DNA of 6,189 nt from Chloroflexia bacterium (GTDB lineage: Bacteria; Chloroflexota; Chloroflexia; Thermomicrobiales; UBA6265): positions 1 through 6,189 of the forward strand of contig JACCYK010000141.1 of assembly GCA_013696525.1 (NCBI GenBank), given 5' to 3'. A program made the position numbers and the translations under genes. The notes under the pieces were generated by a model, which saw only the letters and a list, made by a program, of their open reading frames with translations, did not search any database and was not told where the DNA came from. Shown here piece by piece: positions 1 to 5,392 of this stretch. Within the stretch, counting starts at the first letter, position 1. Each line of letters begins with the position of its first letter.

Positions 1-346
1 GAAAACTGTCACCGGGGTAGCGGGGGAAGACGTGGAGATGGACATGGAAGACCTCTTGACCGGCAGCGACGCCATCGGCGAGGAAAAGGTTGATGCCGTC
101 GCAAGGGAGATCGGTCCAGCGGAGGGCGGCGGGGAGGCGCATGGCGACGCGGAAGAGGTGGCCGCCGGTCGGCTCGTCGAGGCCGGCCAGATCGGCGGCG
201 TGCCGTTTGGGGACGACCAGCAAGTGTCCCGATGTCACCGGCCGGATGTCCATGAAGGCGAGACAGCTCGCGTCGTCATGGACCACGCTGGCCGGAGCGC
301 GGTCGGCGACGATGTCGCAGAAGATGCAGTCCTCGGCGATCGGCAT
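1..346 (-). CDS. HIT-family (histidine triad) protein, C-terminus cut by window edge
   Basis: The first 115 residues are present; the C-terminus lies beyond the left edge. Seen: an N-terminal CIFCDIV segment (C7 and C10 as a CxxC pair), FMDIRPVTSGHLLVVPKRH at about 31-49, and HVHLHVF at 101-107, the HxHxHxx histidine triad that gives the family its name. Known: HIT proteins are small cytosolic nucleotide hydrolases or transferases acting on nucleoside phosphoramidates, AMP conjugates or dinucleoside polyphosphates, with the middle triad histidine as nucleophile. The CxxC with a downstream histidine often binds zinc. Family proteins are usually about 110-145 residues, so some 20-30 residues are probably missing. 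The ATG at 346 is preceded by AAGGGA at a 10-base spacing, and the family alignment begins right at it. It follows the EEP gene by 45 bases on the same strand, so co-transcription is likely. The substrate cannot be deduced. Confidence 0.93.
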   Translation of the reverse strand, partial: MPIAEDCIFCDIVADRAPASVVHDDASCLAFMDIRPVTSGHLLVVPKRHAADLAGLDEPTGGHLFRVAMRLPAALRWTDLPCDGINLFLADGVAAGQEVFHVHLHVFPRYPGDSF

Positions 347-391
347 GGGTCAGTGGTCCCTTGTTGTTAATCGCGGCTTCAATGAACGGCG

Positions 392-1408
392 TCAGAGCAG
401 CAGCTTGACGCTGGCCGGGCGGTGGTCGCTGGGGCGGTCCTGGCGGCGGGCGCCGTTGTTGACGAGCTGGGCCTCGAAGGCGGCGTGGTGGATCGTGCCG
501 GAGCCCGGCTCCCGGCCGAGGGCGGGCGAGAGGAGAACGTGGTCGAGGAGCAGGGGCTTGTCGACCTCGCCCGTCACGAAATCGCTGAAGATCGCGGTGA
601 AGCGGAGCGCGGGGTCCATGTCGTAGAGGGCGTGGAGGAATTGCCACTCGGGGATGAAGGCGGTGCCGATGATGGCATCGACGACGCCGCGGGCGAGATA
701 CCGCTCCTCGAAGTAGTCCGCGCCGGGGCCATCGTTGAGGTCGCCGACCACGATCACCGGGACGTCCGGTTGGGTGGCCAACAGCCGGTCGAGGTAGGTG
801 CGCAGGCGCATGCCCTCGGCGGCGTTGCGGCGCCGGGCCAGCAGGGCGGCGACCACGTACTCCTGTCGCGTGGCCGGGTTCTGCCACAGCTCCTCGCCGC
901 GGTTGACGAAGCTCGATTTGGTGTGCAGGACGATCACTTGGACCGGCGCGCCGCCCATGTCCAGATTGACCACGAGCGGGGTCCGGGTGAACGAGTAGTC
1001 CTCCAACTCGGCGTTGCAATCGACGTCGGCCGGGAAGGGATCGGTCAGCTGGGTGATGTCGGCTGGCGCCGGTAGCGTGGCGGTTACCACGCCGGGCTTA
1101 TAGAGGAGGGCGAGCTTCTGCTGGCCGCCGTCGCCCAGGAACCATTCGTACCGGGGCACGCCCGCGTCCGAGAGGAACTCCTCGACGAAGAGGCGCAGCT
1201 CGGCATCGCGACTGGGGCCTTCCTGGATGGCGAGCACGTCGGGATCGATAGCGCTGATGACGGCGGCGGCGCGCCCGGCCGTGACCCGGGGATCGTTGCT
1301 CACGCCCTCGTCATCGAAGGCGGCGCGGAAGGCGACCGGATCATCATCGGTCGTAAACCAGCGATTCATCCACTCGATGTTGAAGGTGGCAACGGTCAAT
1401 GCGGGCAT
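392..1408 (-). CDS. Endonuclease/exonuclease/phosphatase (EEP) family protein
   Basis: This 338-residue protein has the scattered catalytic signature of the DNase I-like EEP fold in the right order: N10 (TFNIEW), E63 (DVLAIQE), H162 (VLHTKSS), D223 and N225 (VVGDLNDGP), a LDHVLLS segment at 288-294 and SDHRP with D328/H329 at the C-terminus. Known: the superfamily covers Mg-dependent phosphodiesterases and phosphatases acting on DNA, RNA, nucleotides, inositol phosphates or sphingomyelin; these residues bind the metal and activate water. No signal peptide or membrane segment is visible, so it is probably cytosolic. The ATG is preceded by GGAGG six bases away, partly inside the palindrome GAGGCGCCTC (1409-1418). 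A promoter candidate lies at 1477-1505. The HIT gene follows 45 bases downstream; together they suggest a nucleotide or phosphoester role, but that is inference and the substrate is unknown. Confidence 0.93.
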   Translation of the reverse strand: MPALTVATFNIEWMNRWFTTDDDPVAFRAAFDDEGVSNDPRVTAGRAAAVISAIDPDVLAIQEGPSRDAELRLFVEEFLSDAGVPRYEWFLGDGGQQKLALLYKPGVVTATLPAPADITQLTDPFPADVDCNAELEDYSFTRTPLVVNLDMGGAPVQVIVLHTKSSFVNRGEELWQNPATRQEYVVAALLARRRNAAEGMRLRTYLDRLLATQPDVPVIVVGDLNDGPGADYFEERYLARGVVDAIIGTAFIPEWQFLHALYDMDPALRFTAIFSDFVTGEVDKPLLLDHVLLSPALGREPGSGTIHHAAFEAQLVNNGARRQDRPSDHRPASVKLLL

Positions 1409-1476
1409 GAGGCGCCTCCGTCCGGGTGCTGATCGACGATAGAAGTGACGGACGTGTTGGTATCGCGCGCCACTCT

Positions 1477-1505
1477 ATTATCGGGGTTGGCGAACTGATC
1501 CACAA
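1477..1505 (-). promoter_or_regulatory. Sigma70-type promoter candidate for the EEP-HIT unit
   Basis: Read on the minus strand, TTGTGG (1505-1500) and GATAAT (1482-1477) are separated by exactly 17 bases. The -10 box matches TATAAT at 5 of 6 positions and the -35 box matches TTGACA at 4 of 6. A start point about 7 bases downstream would give a leader of roughly 60 bases before the ATG at 1408. The surrounding spacer is visibly AT-richer than the genes, as expected of a promoter. The match was found by eye and may be fortuitous. Confidence 0.45.
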
Positions 1506-1599
1506 TGACGAATTGTTAACGATCGATTGTCTCAACCCGCGTTTACGGGACACACCTTTCGTGCGGTGGATCGAGACGTCTATCGACGATTAATAGCGC

Positions 1600-1616
1600 C
1601 AGCGATATCATCGCTG
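1600..1616 (+). promoter_or_regulatory. Inverted repeat abutting the HicB gene's ribosome binding site
   Basis: CAGCGAT and ATCGCTG are perfect 7-base inverted arms around the trinucleotide ATC. The repeat ends exactly where the strong GAGGAGGAG ribosome binding site begins (1616-1624), 14 bases before the ATG. Antitoxins of the HicB family commonly bind palindromes in their own promoter region, so this is a candidate autoregulatory operator. In RNA the same arms could form a small hairpin beside the ribosome site. Both roles are inference. Confidence 0.4.
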
Positions 1617-1629
1617 AGGAGGAGTAACT

Positions 1630-2124
1630 ATGGTGTCAGCGAAAAAGAGAACTCCAAAGACCGCATCGCCGGCTCCAATCACGCTGGACGAATATCTGGC
1701 GTTGCCCTATCAACTCGAACTTGTCGGAGATGGCTCCGGCACGTTTGTCGTGAGCTACCCCGAGCTGCCGGGGTGCTTTACGCAAATTGAACGATTCGAA
1801 GATGCCTTGCCGACAGCACGCGAGATCTTGACGGGCTGGATCTCGATCGCCCTAGAAGATGGCGAGCAGATTCCGCTGCCGAGGCAAACTAAAGACTACG
1901 GTGGCAGAGTGCTAGTCCGGATGCCGAAGTCGCTCCATCGTTGGCTAGCGGAGACGGCGGAGCAGGAGAACGTCAGCCTCAACGCGCGGATCGTCTCCCT
2001 GCTTTCGGCGGGACGGGGTGGCTATGCGGTTTCTCGGCGTCTAGACGAACTGTCGGCAAAGATCGATACCCTCCATGAGGAGAGGCCAGCACCGCGCTCC
2101 ACCGCAACCCGATCGGTTTCGTAG
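1630..2124 (+). CDS. HicB-family antitoxin-like protein, apparently orphan
   Basis: This 164-residue protein has two recognisable parts. Residues about 24-85 follow the HicB pattern: a tyrosine-started strand (YQLELVGDGSG), then FVVSYPELPGC at 39-49, a region of EDAL type, and a helix leading to DGEQIPLP (78-85), the partly degraded RNase H-like fold. Residues about 93-126 (GRVLVRMPKSLHRWLAETAE onward, SLNARIVSLL) resemble the ribbon-helix-helix or Arc/CopG-like DNA-binding segment seen in many HicB proteins. A charged helix follows at 134-152. Known: HicB neutralises the HicA mRNA interferase and represses the shared promoter. No HicA-like frame with a GSH core was found on either side, so the partner is missing or encoded elsewhere. 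The start is supported by GAGGAGGAG just upstream. Hand-counted rows in the gene are about 53-60% G+C against 68-77% in sampled rows of the cupin and EEP genes, which fits acquisition by transfer. Confidence 0.88.
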   Translation: MVSAKKRTPKTASPAPITLDEYLALPYQLELVGDGSGTFVVSYPELPGCFTQIERFEDALPTAREILTGWISIALEDGEQIPLPRQTKDYGGRVLVRMPKSLHRWLAETAEQENVSLNARIVSLLSAGRGGYAVSRRLDELSAKIDTLHEERPAPRSTATRSVS

Positions 2125-2305
2125 GTACAGTGCGGCTCACGCGTTCGGCAACGATACGGAACGCGAAGGCCGTGACTCCAGGGTGGATCGTGGCTGACAA
2201 GGCATCAGCGTGTTGAAATAGGACTTTGGCGACCGACGCTTCGGCCAGGAACCGCGGGTCCAATCGAGCAGATTGGCGCTGATCCGGCCGGCTGGAAATC
2301 AATAA

Positions 2306-2756
2306 GGCCGCCACTAGCCGCCATTGCTTCCTCGGGAGAACCACAGGGCTGCCGCAGGGGGCATGGCGCCGTCCCCAGTCCGTCGCTGCCAAGAAGCGTT
2401 TGAGGTTCTCGCTGGCCGCCACCAGCAACCCATCGATATTGACGTTCTCGAATCTCCGGAGCCGGAAGCGACGTAAGCCGTGCCACGCTCGCGCTTCCGC
2501 TCGAAGCGGATCTCTTCGAACCATCACGATCTGGAGCTTGAAGAAGACCACGGGGTCGCGCGACGAAGCCCAGGTCGAGCGTCGCCTCCAGATGGCGGGA
2601 GAAGTAGTCGGCCGGGACGAGGTCCGCGAGTGAGACAGCGATCGGCGCATCAAGTCGGCAAATCTTGGGCGGGCCGATCAACGGAGGCCTCCACGGCGGC
2701 GTGGGGCAGGACCGGATGGGCTCACGGTCATGCGGGTCTTCGCGCGAAGGGGGCAT
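2306..2756 (-). pseudogene. Internally deleted, frameshifted IS1182-type transposase relic
   Basis: No intact gene occupies 2125-2766, but minus-strand frames hold transposase pieces in family order. In one frame (2756 to about 2556) there is LIGPPK, then PIAVSLADLVPADYF and RHLEATLDLGF, the usual N-terminus. The second frame takes over with DPVVFFKLQIVM (2557-2522). A third frame reads FEEIRFERK (2520-2494). The second frame resumes with EARAWHGLRRFRLRR (about 2497 on), followed by NIDGLLVAASENLKRFL and WGRRHAPCGS, the characteristic C-terminus, to about 2306. Known: the intact enzyme is roughly 450-500 residues with a DDE catalytic core; here the centre, including the catalytic acids, is missing, apparently by a deletion of about 1 kb near 2495, with a smaller loss near 2556. 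Sequence down to about 2205 may be more of the same element, but this is not clear. No terminal inverted repeats or target duplications could be established. Family recognition is from memory of conserved segments. Confidence 0.8.
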
Positions 2757-2766
2757 CAGGAGCCGA

Positions 2767-3894
2767 CTATGTTCGCGTGGTTCCCTCGGCACTGGCAGGG
2801 CCAGAGCGCTCCAGCACGCGCGGCAGGTACTGCTGGGCGAAGACCTGGGCGACGAACTCGCGCCGGCTGCGCGCACCGGACTTGTCGAAGACGGCCTTAA
2901 GGTGCTGCTGCACCGTCAGCGCCGCAATCGACAGGCTCGCCACGATCTCACTCGTCGAGAGCCCGTGGAGCACCATCTGCGCGACTTGGGCCTCGCGGTC
3001 CGTGAGCCCGTAGGCCTGTAGCATCAGCGGGGCCACCTCTGCCGGAGCGGCCGGCTCGAGGATCACCGCGATCTGCCCGCTGCCGCTCGGGCCGGAGAGC
3101 CGCGAAGCGTGCAGGATGAGCCACCGTCCGGATCGCGTCTGCATCCGCGCCCGGGGCAGCAGCGCGAGTACACCCTCCCGCGCGTGCTCCAGCGCCATCA
3201 GCCGGGCAGCCACGGCGAGGACGGCCTGCGGTGGTTCGCTTCGTCGTGGCCAGTCGCTGACCTCGCTCAGCCACTGCTCCGCCGGCGCCGTCACGGCGGC
3301 GATCGACAGATCATTGGCCAGCACCACCAGGCCTGGTGCGTCAGGCCCCATGTCGGCAGTGGTTTCCTCGATCCGTAGCGCTGTCCGGAGACCGACCGCC
3401 AGATGGGGCGCGATGCGTTCCAGAAACGCGGCCTCGGCCGCCGTGAACCCGCTGCTTGCTTGCTCTCGATGGAGACACATCACCCCCCACGTTACGGAGC
3501 CGCTGCGGAGCGCCGCCCGCAGCTCGTCACCGAAACCGATGGGGGCCAGGATGTCGCGGTACCGCTGGCTACGCTCGGGCTCGTCCTGCGTCGCCTTGTA
3601 CAAACTCTGGACGGGTCGCGCGGCGCGAGCGAGGTAGACGAACTTGGTGACATCGTCCTGCAAGAACTCGTTGGCCAGAAAGGCGGGAGTGACGGACTCG
3701 GGGATCTCCTCCACCAGTGAGCCGGTGAACAGCAGCGTCGCCGGGTCGACAGTGGCGAAGAAGGCCGCATCGACCGGGACGACCTTGCGCAGGTGCCGCA
3801 GGGCCTCAACCCGGAGGGTGTGGGAATCAAGCCCGGCGTGGCACAGGCGCATGATGATCTGCTCGGTTCGTCGTGCCGCAATGCCGTGGTTCAT
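2767..3894 (-). CDS. LuxR-family transcriptional regulator with GAF-like sensor region
   Basis: This 375-residue protein ends in a clear LuxR/GerE helix-turn-helix at about 296-355: GLTDREAQVAQMVLHGLSTSEI, then the recognition helix around TVQQHLKAVFDKSGARSRREF. In this family the segment binds DNA as a dimer. Residues about 20-175 look like a GAF-type sensor domain (DAAFFATVDPATLLFTGSL, VTWGVMCLHRE, then a long helix EAAFLERIAPHLAVGLRTAL). Residues about 185-282 look PAS-like (GLVVLANDLSIAAV, ending in GQIAVILEP). No receiver domain or LuxI-type autoinducer domain is recognisable, so the signal is unknown. The ATG has GGGAGG five bases upstream, within a potential hairpin at 3896-3931. The gene diverges from the SnoaL-like gene across a 152-base spacer, which makes that gene and itself the most likely targets (inference). 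Confidence 0.93.
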   Translation of the reverse strand: MNHGIAARRTEQIIMRLCHAGLDSHTLRVEALRHLRKVVPVDAAFFATVDPATLLFTGSLVEEIPESVTPAFLANEFLQDDVTKFVYLARAARPVQSLYKATQDEPERSQRYRDILAPIGFGDELRAALRSGSVTWGVMCLHREQASSGFTAAEAAFLERIAPHLAVGLRTALRIEETTADMGPDAPGLVVLANDLSIAAVTAPAEQWLSEVSDWPRRSEPPQAVLAVAARLMALEHAREGVLALLPRARMQTRSGRWLILHASRLSGPSGSGQIAVILEPAAPAEVAPLMLQAYGLTDREAQVAQMVLHGLSTSEIVASLSIAALTVQQHLKAVFDKSGARSRREFVAQVFAQQYLPRVLERSGPASAEGTTRT

Positions 3895-3895
3895 T

Positions 3896-3931
3896 GGTGC
3901 CTCCCGCCAACACCGTCAGTGTAGGGGCACC
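3896..3931 (-). promoter_or_regulatory. Potential hairpin over the LuxR-gene ribosome binding site
   Basis: On the minus strand GGTGCC (3931-3926) can pair with GGCACC (3901-3896). Two further C-G pairs follow past a bulged A at 3902, and an inner ACAC/GTGT stem (3922-3919 with 3913-3910) stacks inside. The Shine-Dalgarno GGGAGG (3905-3900) lies in the outer 3' arm, one base from the start codon region. If the transcript begins upstream of 3931, the site would be largely closed. No riboswitch family is recognised. It may be fortuitous in GC-rich DNA. Confidence 0.35.
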
Positions 3932-3945
3932 ACGCACCCTGAGAA

Positions 3946-3963
3946 ATACCAGACCCGTGGTAT
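3946..3963. promoter_or_regulatory. Inverted repeat 1 in the divergent spacer (operator candidate)
   Basis: ATACCA and TGGTAT are perfect 6-base inverted arms around a 6-base spacer (GACCCG), giving an 18-bp element. It lies between the divergent LuxR and SnoaL-like genes, 52 bases before the regulator's ATG on the minus strand. An 18-bp dyad is a size commonly bound by dimeric helix-turn-helix regulators. It has the same arm and spacer lengths as the repeat at 3976-3993. The binding role is inferred from position and symmetry only. Confidence 0.45.
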
Positions 3964-3975
3964 GGACCGTGAATC

Positions 3976-3993
3976 GTACGACGGGTATCGTAC
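3976..3993. promoter_or_regulatory. Inverted repeat 2 in the divergent spacer (operator candidate)
   Basis: GTACGA and TCGTAC are perfect 6-base inverted arms around CGGGTA, again an 18-bp dyad. The left arm also lies in the perfect 8-base palindrome TCGTACGA (3974-3981). The centre is exactly 30 bp from that of the repeat at 3946-3963, close to three helical turns, so both would face nearly the same side of the DNA. The arm sequences differ from those of repeat 1, so the same protein binding both is not assured. It lies 53 bases before the SnoaL-like gene's ATG. Confidence 0.45.
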
Positions 3994-4046
3994 TCTAGCA
4001 CGAGCGGCGACTGCCGGATCGTCTCGCAGACTCGGAGGAAGGTCCC

Positions 4047-4484
4047 ATGGTATCGGATGCACAGGGCGAAACGCACAAGGCGGTAGTGCGACGGTTCGTC
4101 GACGAGTTCTGGAATCGTGGCCATCTCGCCGCCGCAAACGAGTTGATGGCCCGCGACGCGGTCATCCACGAGCCAGTGGTGGGGACTCCCGAGGATCTCA
4201 AGACAGTCGCCACCATGATTCGGGCGGCGTTCCCCGACTGGCACTCCACGGTGGAAGAGCTGCTCGTGGAGGGAGATCGGGTGGTGGAGCGCTGGACCGG
4301 TCGAGGCACCCACCAGGGTGAGTTCCAAGGCATCGCCCCGACCGGCAAGCAGGTGGCAGTGCCGGGGGTCGTTTTCTACCGCATTGCGGACGGCAAGATC
4401 ACCGAGTTCCGAGGGCAATTTGATCGCATGACGCTGATGCAGCAGCTTGGCGTCATCCCCAGCCCGAACGCCCTGACCCCATAG
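4047..4484 (+). CDS. SnoaL-like polyketide cyclase / ester cyclase family protein
   Basis: This 145-residue protein is full length for the small NTF2-like fold. Seen in order: a first helix with VVRRFVDEFWNRG (13-25), a MARDAVIHEPVVG strand region (34-46), FPDWHSTVEELLVEGDRVV (62-80), GTHQGEFQGIAPTGK (87-101), and DGKITEFRGQFDRMTLMQQLG (115-135). This succession is characteristic of the SnoaL/ester-cyclase group. Known: SnoaL itself closes a ring in polyketide biosynthesis, with an aspartate near the C-terminus acting as acid/base; D126 may be its counterpart. Most stand-alone members in non-polyketide genomes have no known substrate, and no polyketide genes are visible here. The ATG follows GGAGGAAGG with a 5-6 base gap. 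It is divergent from the LuxR gene and ends just before a strong hairpin at 4495-4528, so it is probably a single-gene transcript controlled from the shared spacer. Confidence 0.92.
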   Translation: MVSDAQGETHKAVVRRFVDEFWNRGHLAAANELMARDAVIHEPVVGTPEDLKTVATMIRAAFPDWHSTVEELLVEGDRVVERWTGRGTHQGEFQGIAPTGKQVAVPGVVFYRIADGKITEFRGQFDRMTLMQQLGVIPSPNALTP

Positions 4485-4494
4485 CCGGCAACCA

Positions 4495-4528
4495 CCGAGC
4501 GACGCTGCTGAGAGCGTGGCGCGCTCGG
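4495..4528 (+). terminator. Long hairpin just after the SnoaL-like gene
   Basis: CCGAGCG (4495-4501) pairs with CGCTCGG (4522-4528). Contiguous with it, ACGCT (4502-4506) pairs with AGCGT (4513-4517), leaving a 6-base loop and a 4-base bulge (4518-4521). The 12-bp stem starts 11 bases after the stop codon. No T-run follows directly, so it is not a textbook intrinsic terminator on its own. It may block read-through or protect the mRNA 3' end, together with the next hairpin. Confidence 0.5.
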
Positions 4529-4533
4529 AGGCC

Positions 4534-4553
4534 AGGCCTGCCTGCAGGCCTTT
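4534..4553 (+). terminator. Second hairpin followed by a short T-run
   Basis: AGGCCTG (4534-4540) and CAGGCCT (4545-4551) form a perfect 7-bp GC-rich stem with a 4-base loop; TTT spans 4551-4553. This is a weak intrinsic-terminator shape six bases after the 4495-4528 hairpin. It separates the SnoaL-like transcript from the CinA-domain gene. It also argues that translation of the latter starts downstream of it. Confidence 0.45.
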
Positions 4554-4584
4554 ACGAGATGTTATCAACGCGCTGGCAAGACCT

Positions 4585-5130
4585 ATGAGGACGTCGGTGG
4601 TCCCTGACTCGTCTGAACCTGTTCGAGACAATCCGCCTGAGCAGGCGCTCAATCGTCTGATAACGCCGGTCGCGGGGATTACCGTGGCGACGGCGGAGTC
4701 CTGCAGCGGAGGGGCGGTGGCGGCGCGGATTGTCTCGATTTCCGGAAGCTCGGACTATTTCCTGGGCGGCATTGTCGCCTATGCCAACGACGCGAAGCGG
4801 CGATTGCTCGGTGTTTCGGAGGAGATCCTCGCCAGCCGTGGCGCGGTCAGTGCCGAGTGCGCGCGGGCGATGGTGGAAGGCGCCCGGCAAGCGTTTGGGG
4901 CTGATGTGGTGGTCTCGACCACCGGTATCGCCGGCCCTGGCGGGGCGACGGCGCGGAAGCCGGTGGGGGTGGTCTACCTCGCGCTCGCCACCCCGGCTGG
5001 GATCGAGGCGCACGAGCACCGCTTTGCCGGCGACCGGGCGGCAATCATCGCCGCCGCCACCGAGGCCGCGCTGCATCTCCTGCTGCGTGGGGTGCAAGAG
5101 ACTCTGAATCGTGATACAAGCCTGGCGTGA
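4585..5130 (+). CDS. pncC: Stand-alone CinA C-terminal domain protein, nicotinamide-nucleotide amidase (PncC type)
   Basis: About 160 residues form the CinA C-terminal (CinA_C) domain. Numbered from this ATG, visible signatures are TVATAESCSGG (33-43, with the conserved serine of the ESCxGG motif), FLGGIVAYANDAKRRLLGV (59-77, with Y66, N68 and K71), STTGIAGPGG (111-120), KPVGVVYLAL (125-134) and FAGDR (147-151). Known: this domain hydrolyses NMN to nicotinic acid mononucleotide and ammonia in cytosolic NAD recycling, and it occurs alone (PncC) or fused to an N-terminal MoCF/COG1058 domain in CinA. Here it is alone. The start is uncertain. A longer GTG start at 4516 falls inside the hairpins at 4495-4551, has no ribosome site and adds residues outside the family. 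The ATG at 4585 lacks a clear ribosome site; a GTG at 4597 has AGGA five bases upstream and is equally plausible. It is probably its own transcript. Confidence 0.92.
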   Translation: MRTSVVPDSSEPVRDNPPEQALNRLITPVAGITVATAESCSGGAVAARIVSISGSSDYFLGGIVAYANDAKRRLLGVSEEILASRGAVSAECARAMVEGARQAFGADVVVSTTGIAGPGGATARKPVGVVYLALATPAGIEAHEHRFAGDRAAIIAAATEAALHLLLRGVQETLNRDTSLA

Positions 5131-5392
5131 GGTTCAATTGCCGGCGACCCAGACCGGAATCATACGGAGTCCAGGTGAACACTGATTCTCCCGACCTTGG
5201 TCGTCCGCGCGGCGGGGGTGCCCGCTGGGCCACTGGAAGTCCGCGCTGAACACCACGAAATCCCGCCGGGTACCCTCCGGGTGACTGAAGGACGAATGTC
5301 CGTCGCGAACACCTGCTCATCAACCGGATTCCGTATCAGTCGGTAAGAGTCACGTCACTGTTCGATGCGGGAGAACGGGAAGGAGCGGTGGA
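5131..5392. other. Intergenic spacer of 262 bases, no supported gene
   Basis: This stretch separates the CinA-domain gene from the cupin gene. It is GC-mixed and has no open frame resembling a known family on either strand. Visible small motifs are the palindrome GGGTACCC (5268-5275), a direct repeat of CCGGGT on either side of it, and an imperfect ATTgCCGG/CCGGAAT dyad soon after the stop at 5130. The cupin promoter should lie here, but no convincing -35/-10 pair was found. Confidence 0.5.

Noticed and set aside
276..1075. Long frames opposite and beside the EEP gene on both strands
   Set aside because: They are rich in arginine, proline, alanine and glycine, as expected of shadow frames in GC-rich coding DNA. 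The EEP frame carries the catalytic residues.
2138..2165. CGCGTTC/GAACGCG dyad just after the HicB gene
   Set aside because: The 7-bp stem has a 12-base loop and no T-run, too weak to call a terminator.
2125..2305. Search for a HicA toxin or IS terminal repeats downstream of the HicB gene
   Set aside because: No frame with a HicA-like GSH core was found. An 8-base direct match of GGCTCACG (2134 and 2719) is in the wrong orientation for terminal repeats and could arise by chance.
2738..2749. 12-bp perfect palindrome CTTCGCGCGAAG behind the LuxR gene
   Set aside because: It has no loop, T-run or partner copy in the window, and short CG palindromes are frequent in such GC-rich DNA.
3891..4652. 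Long minus-strand frame (253 codons) opposite the SnoaL-like gene
   Set aside because: It lies opposite a gene with clear family motifs and a strong ribosome site, shows no recognisable domain, and would cover the divergent regulatory spacer.
5175..5249. 24-codon GTG-started frame with GGAG five bases upstream, possible leader peptide
   Set aside because: It is too short, has no family resemblance, and ends over 140 bases before the next gene; no attenuator structure accompanies it.
5251..5290. Sequence around GGGTACCC resembling a T-box antiterminator core
   Set aside because: The match is partial, no stem I or terminator is evident, and no aminoacyl-tRNA synthetase or amino-acid gene follows on either strand.
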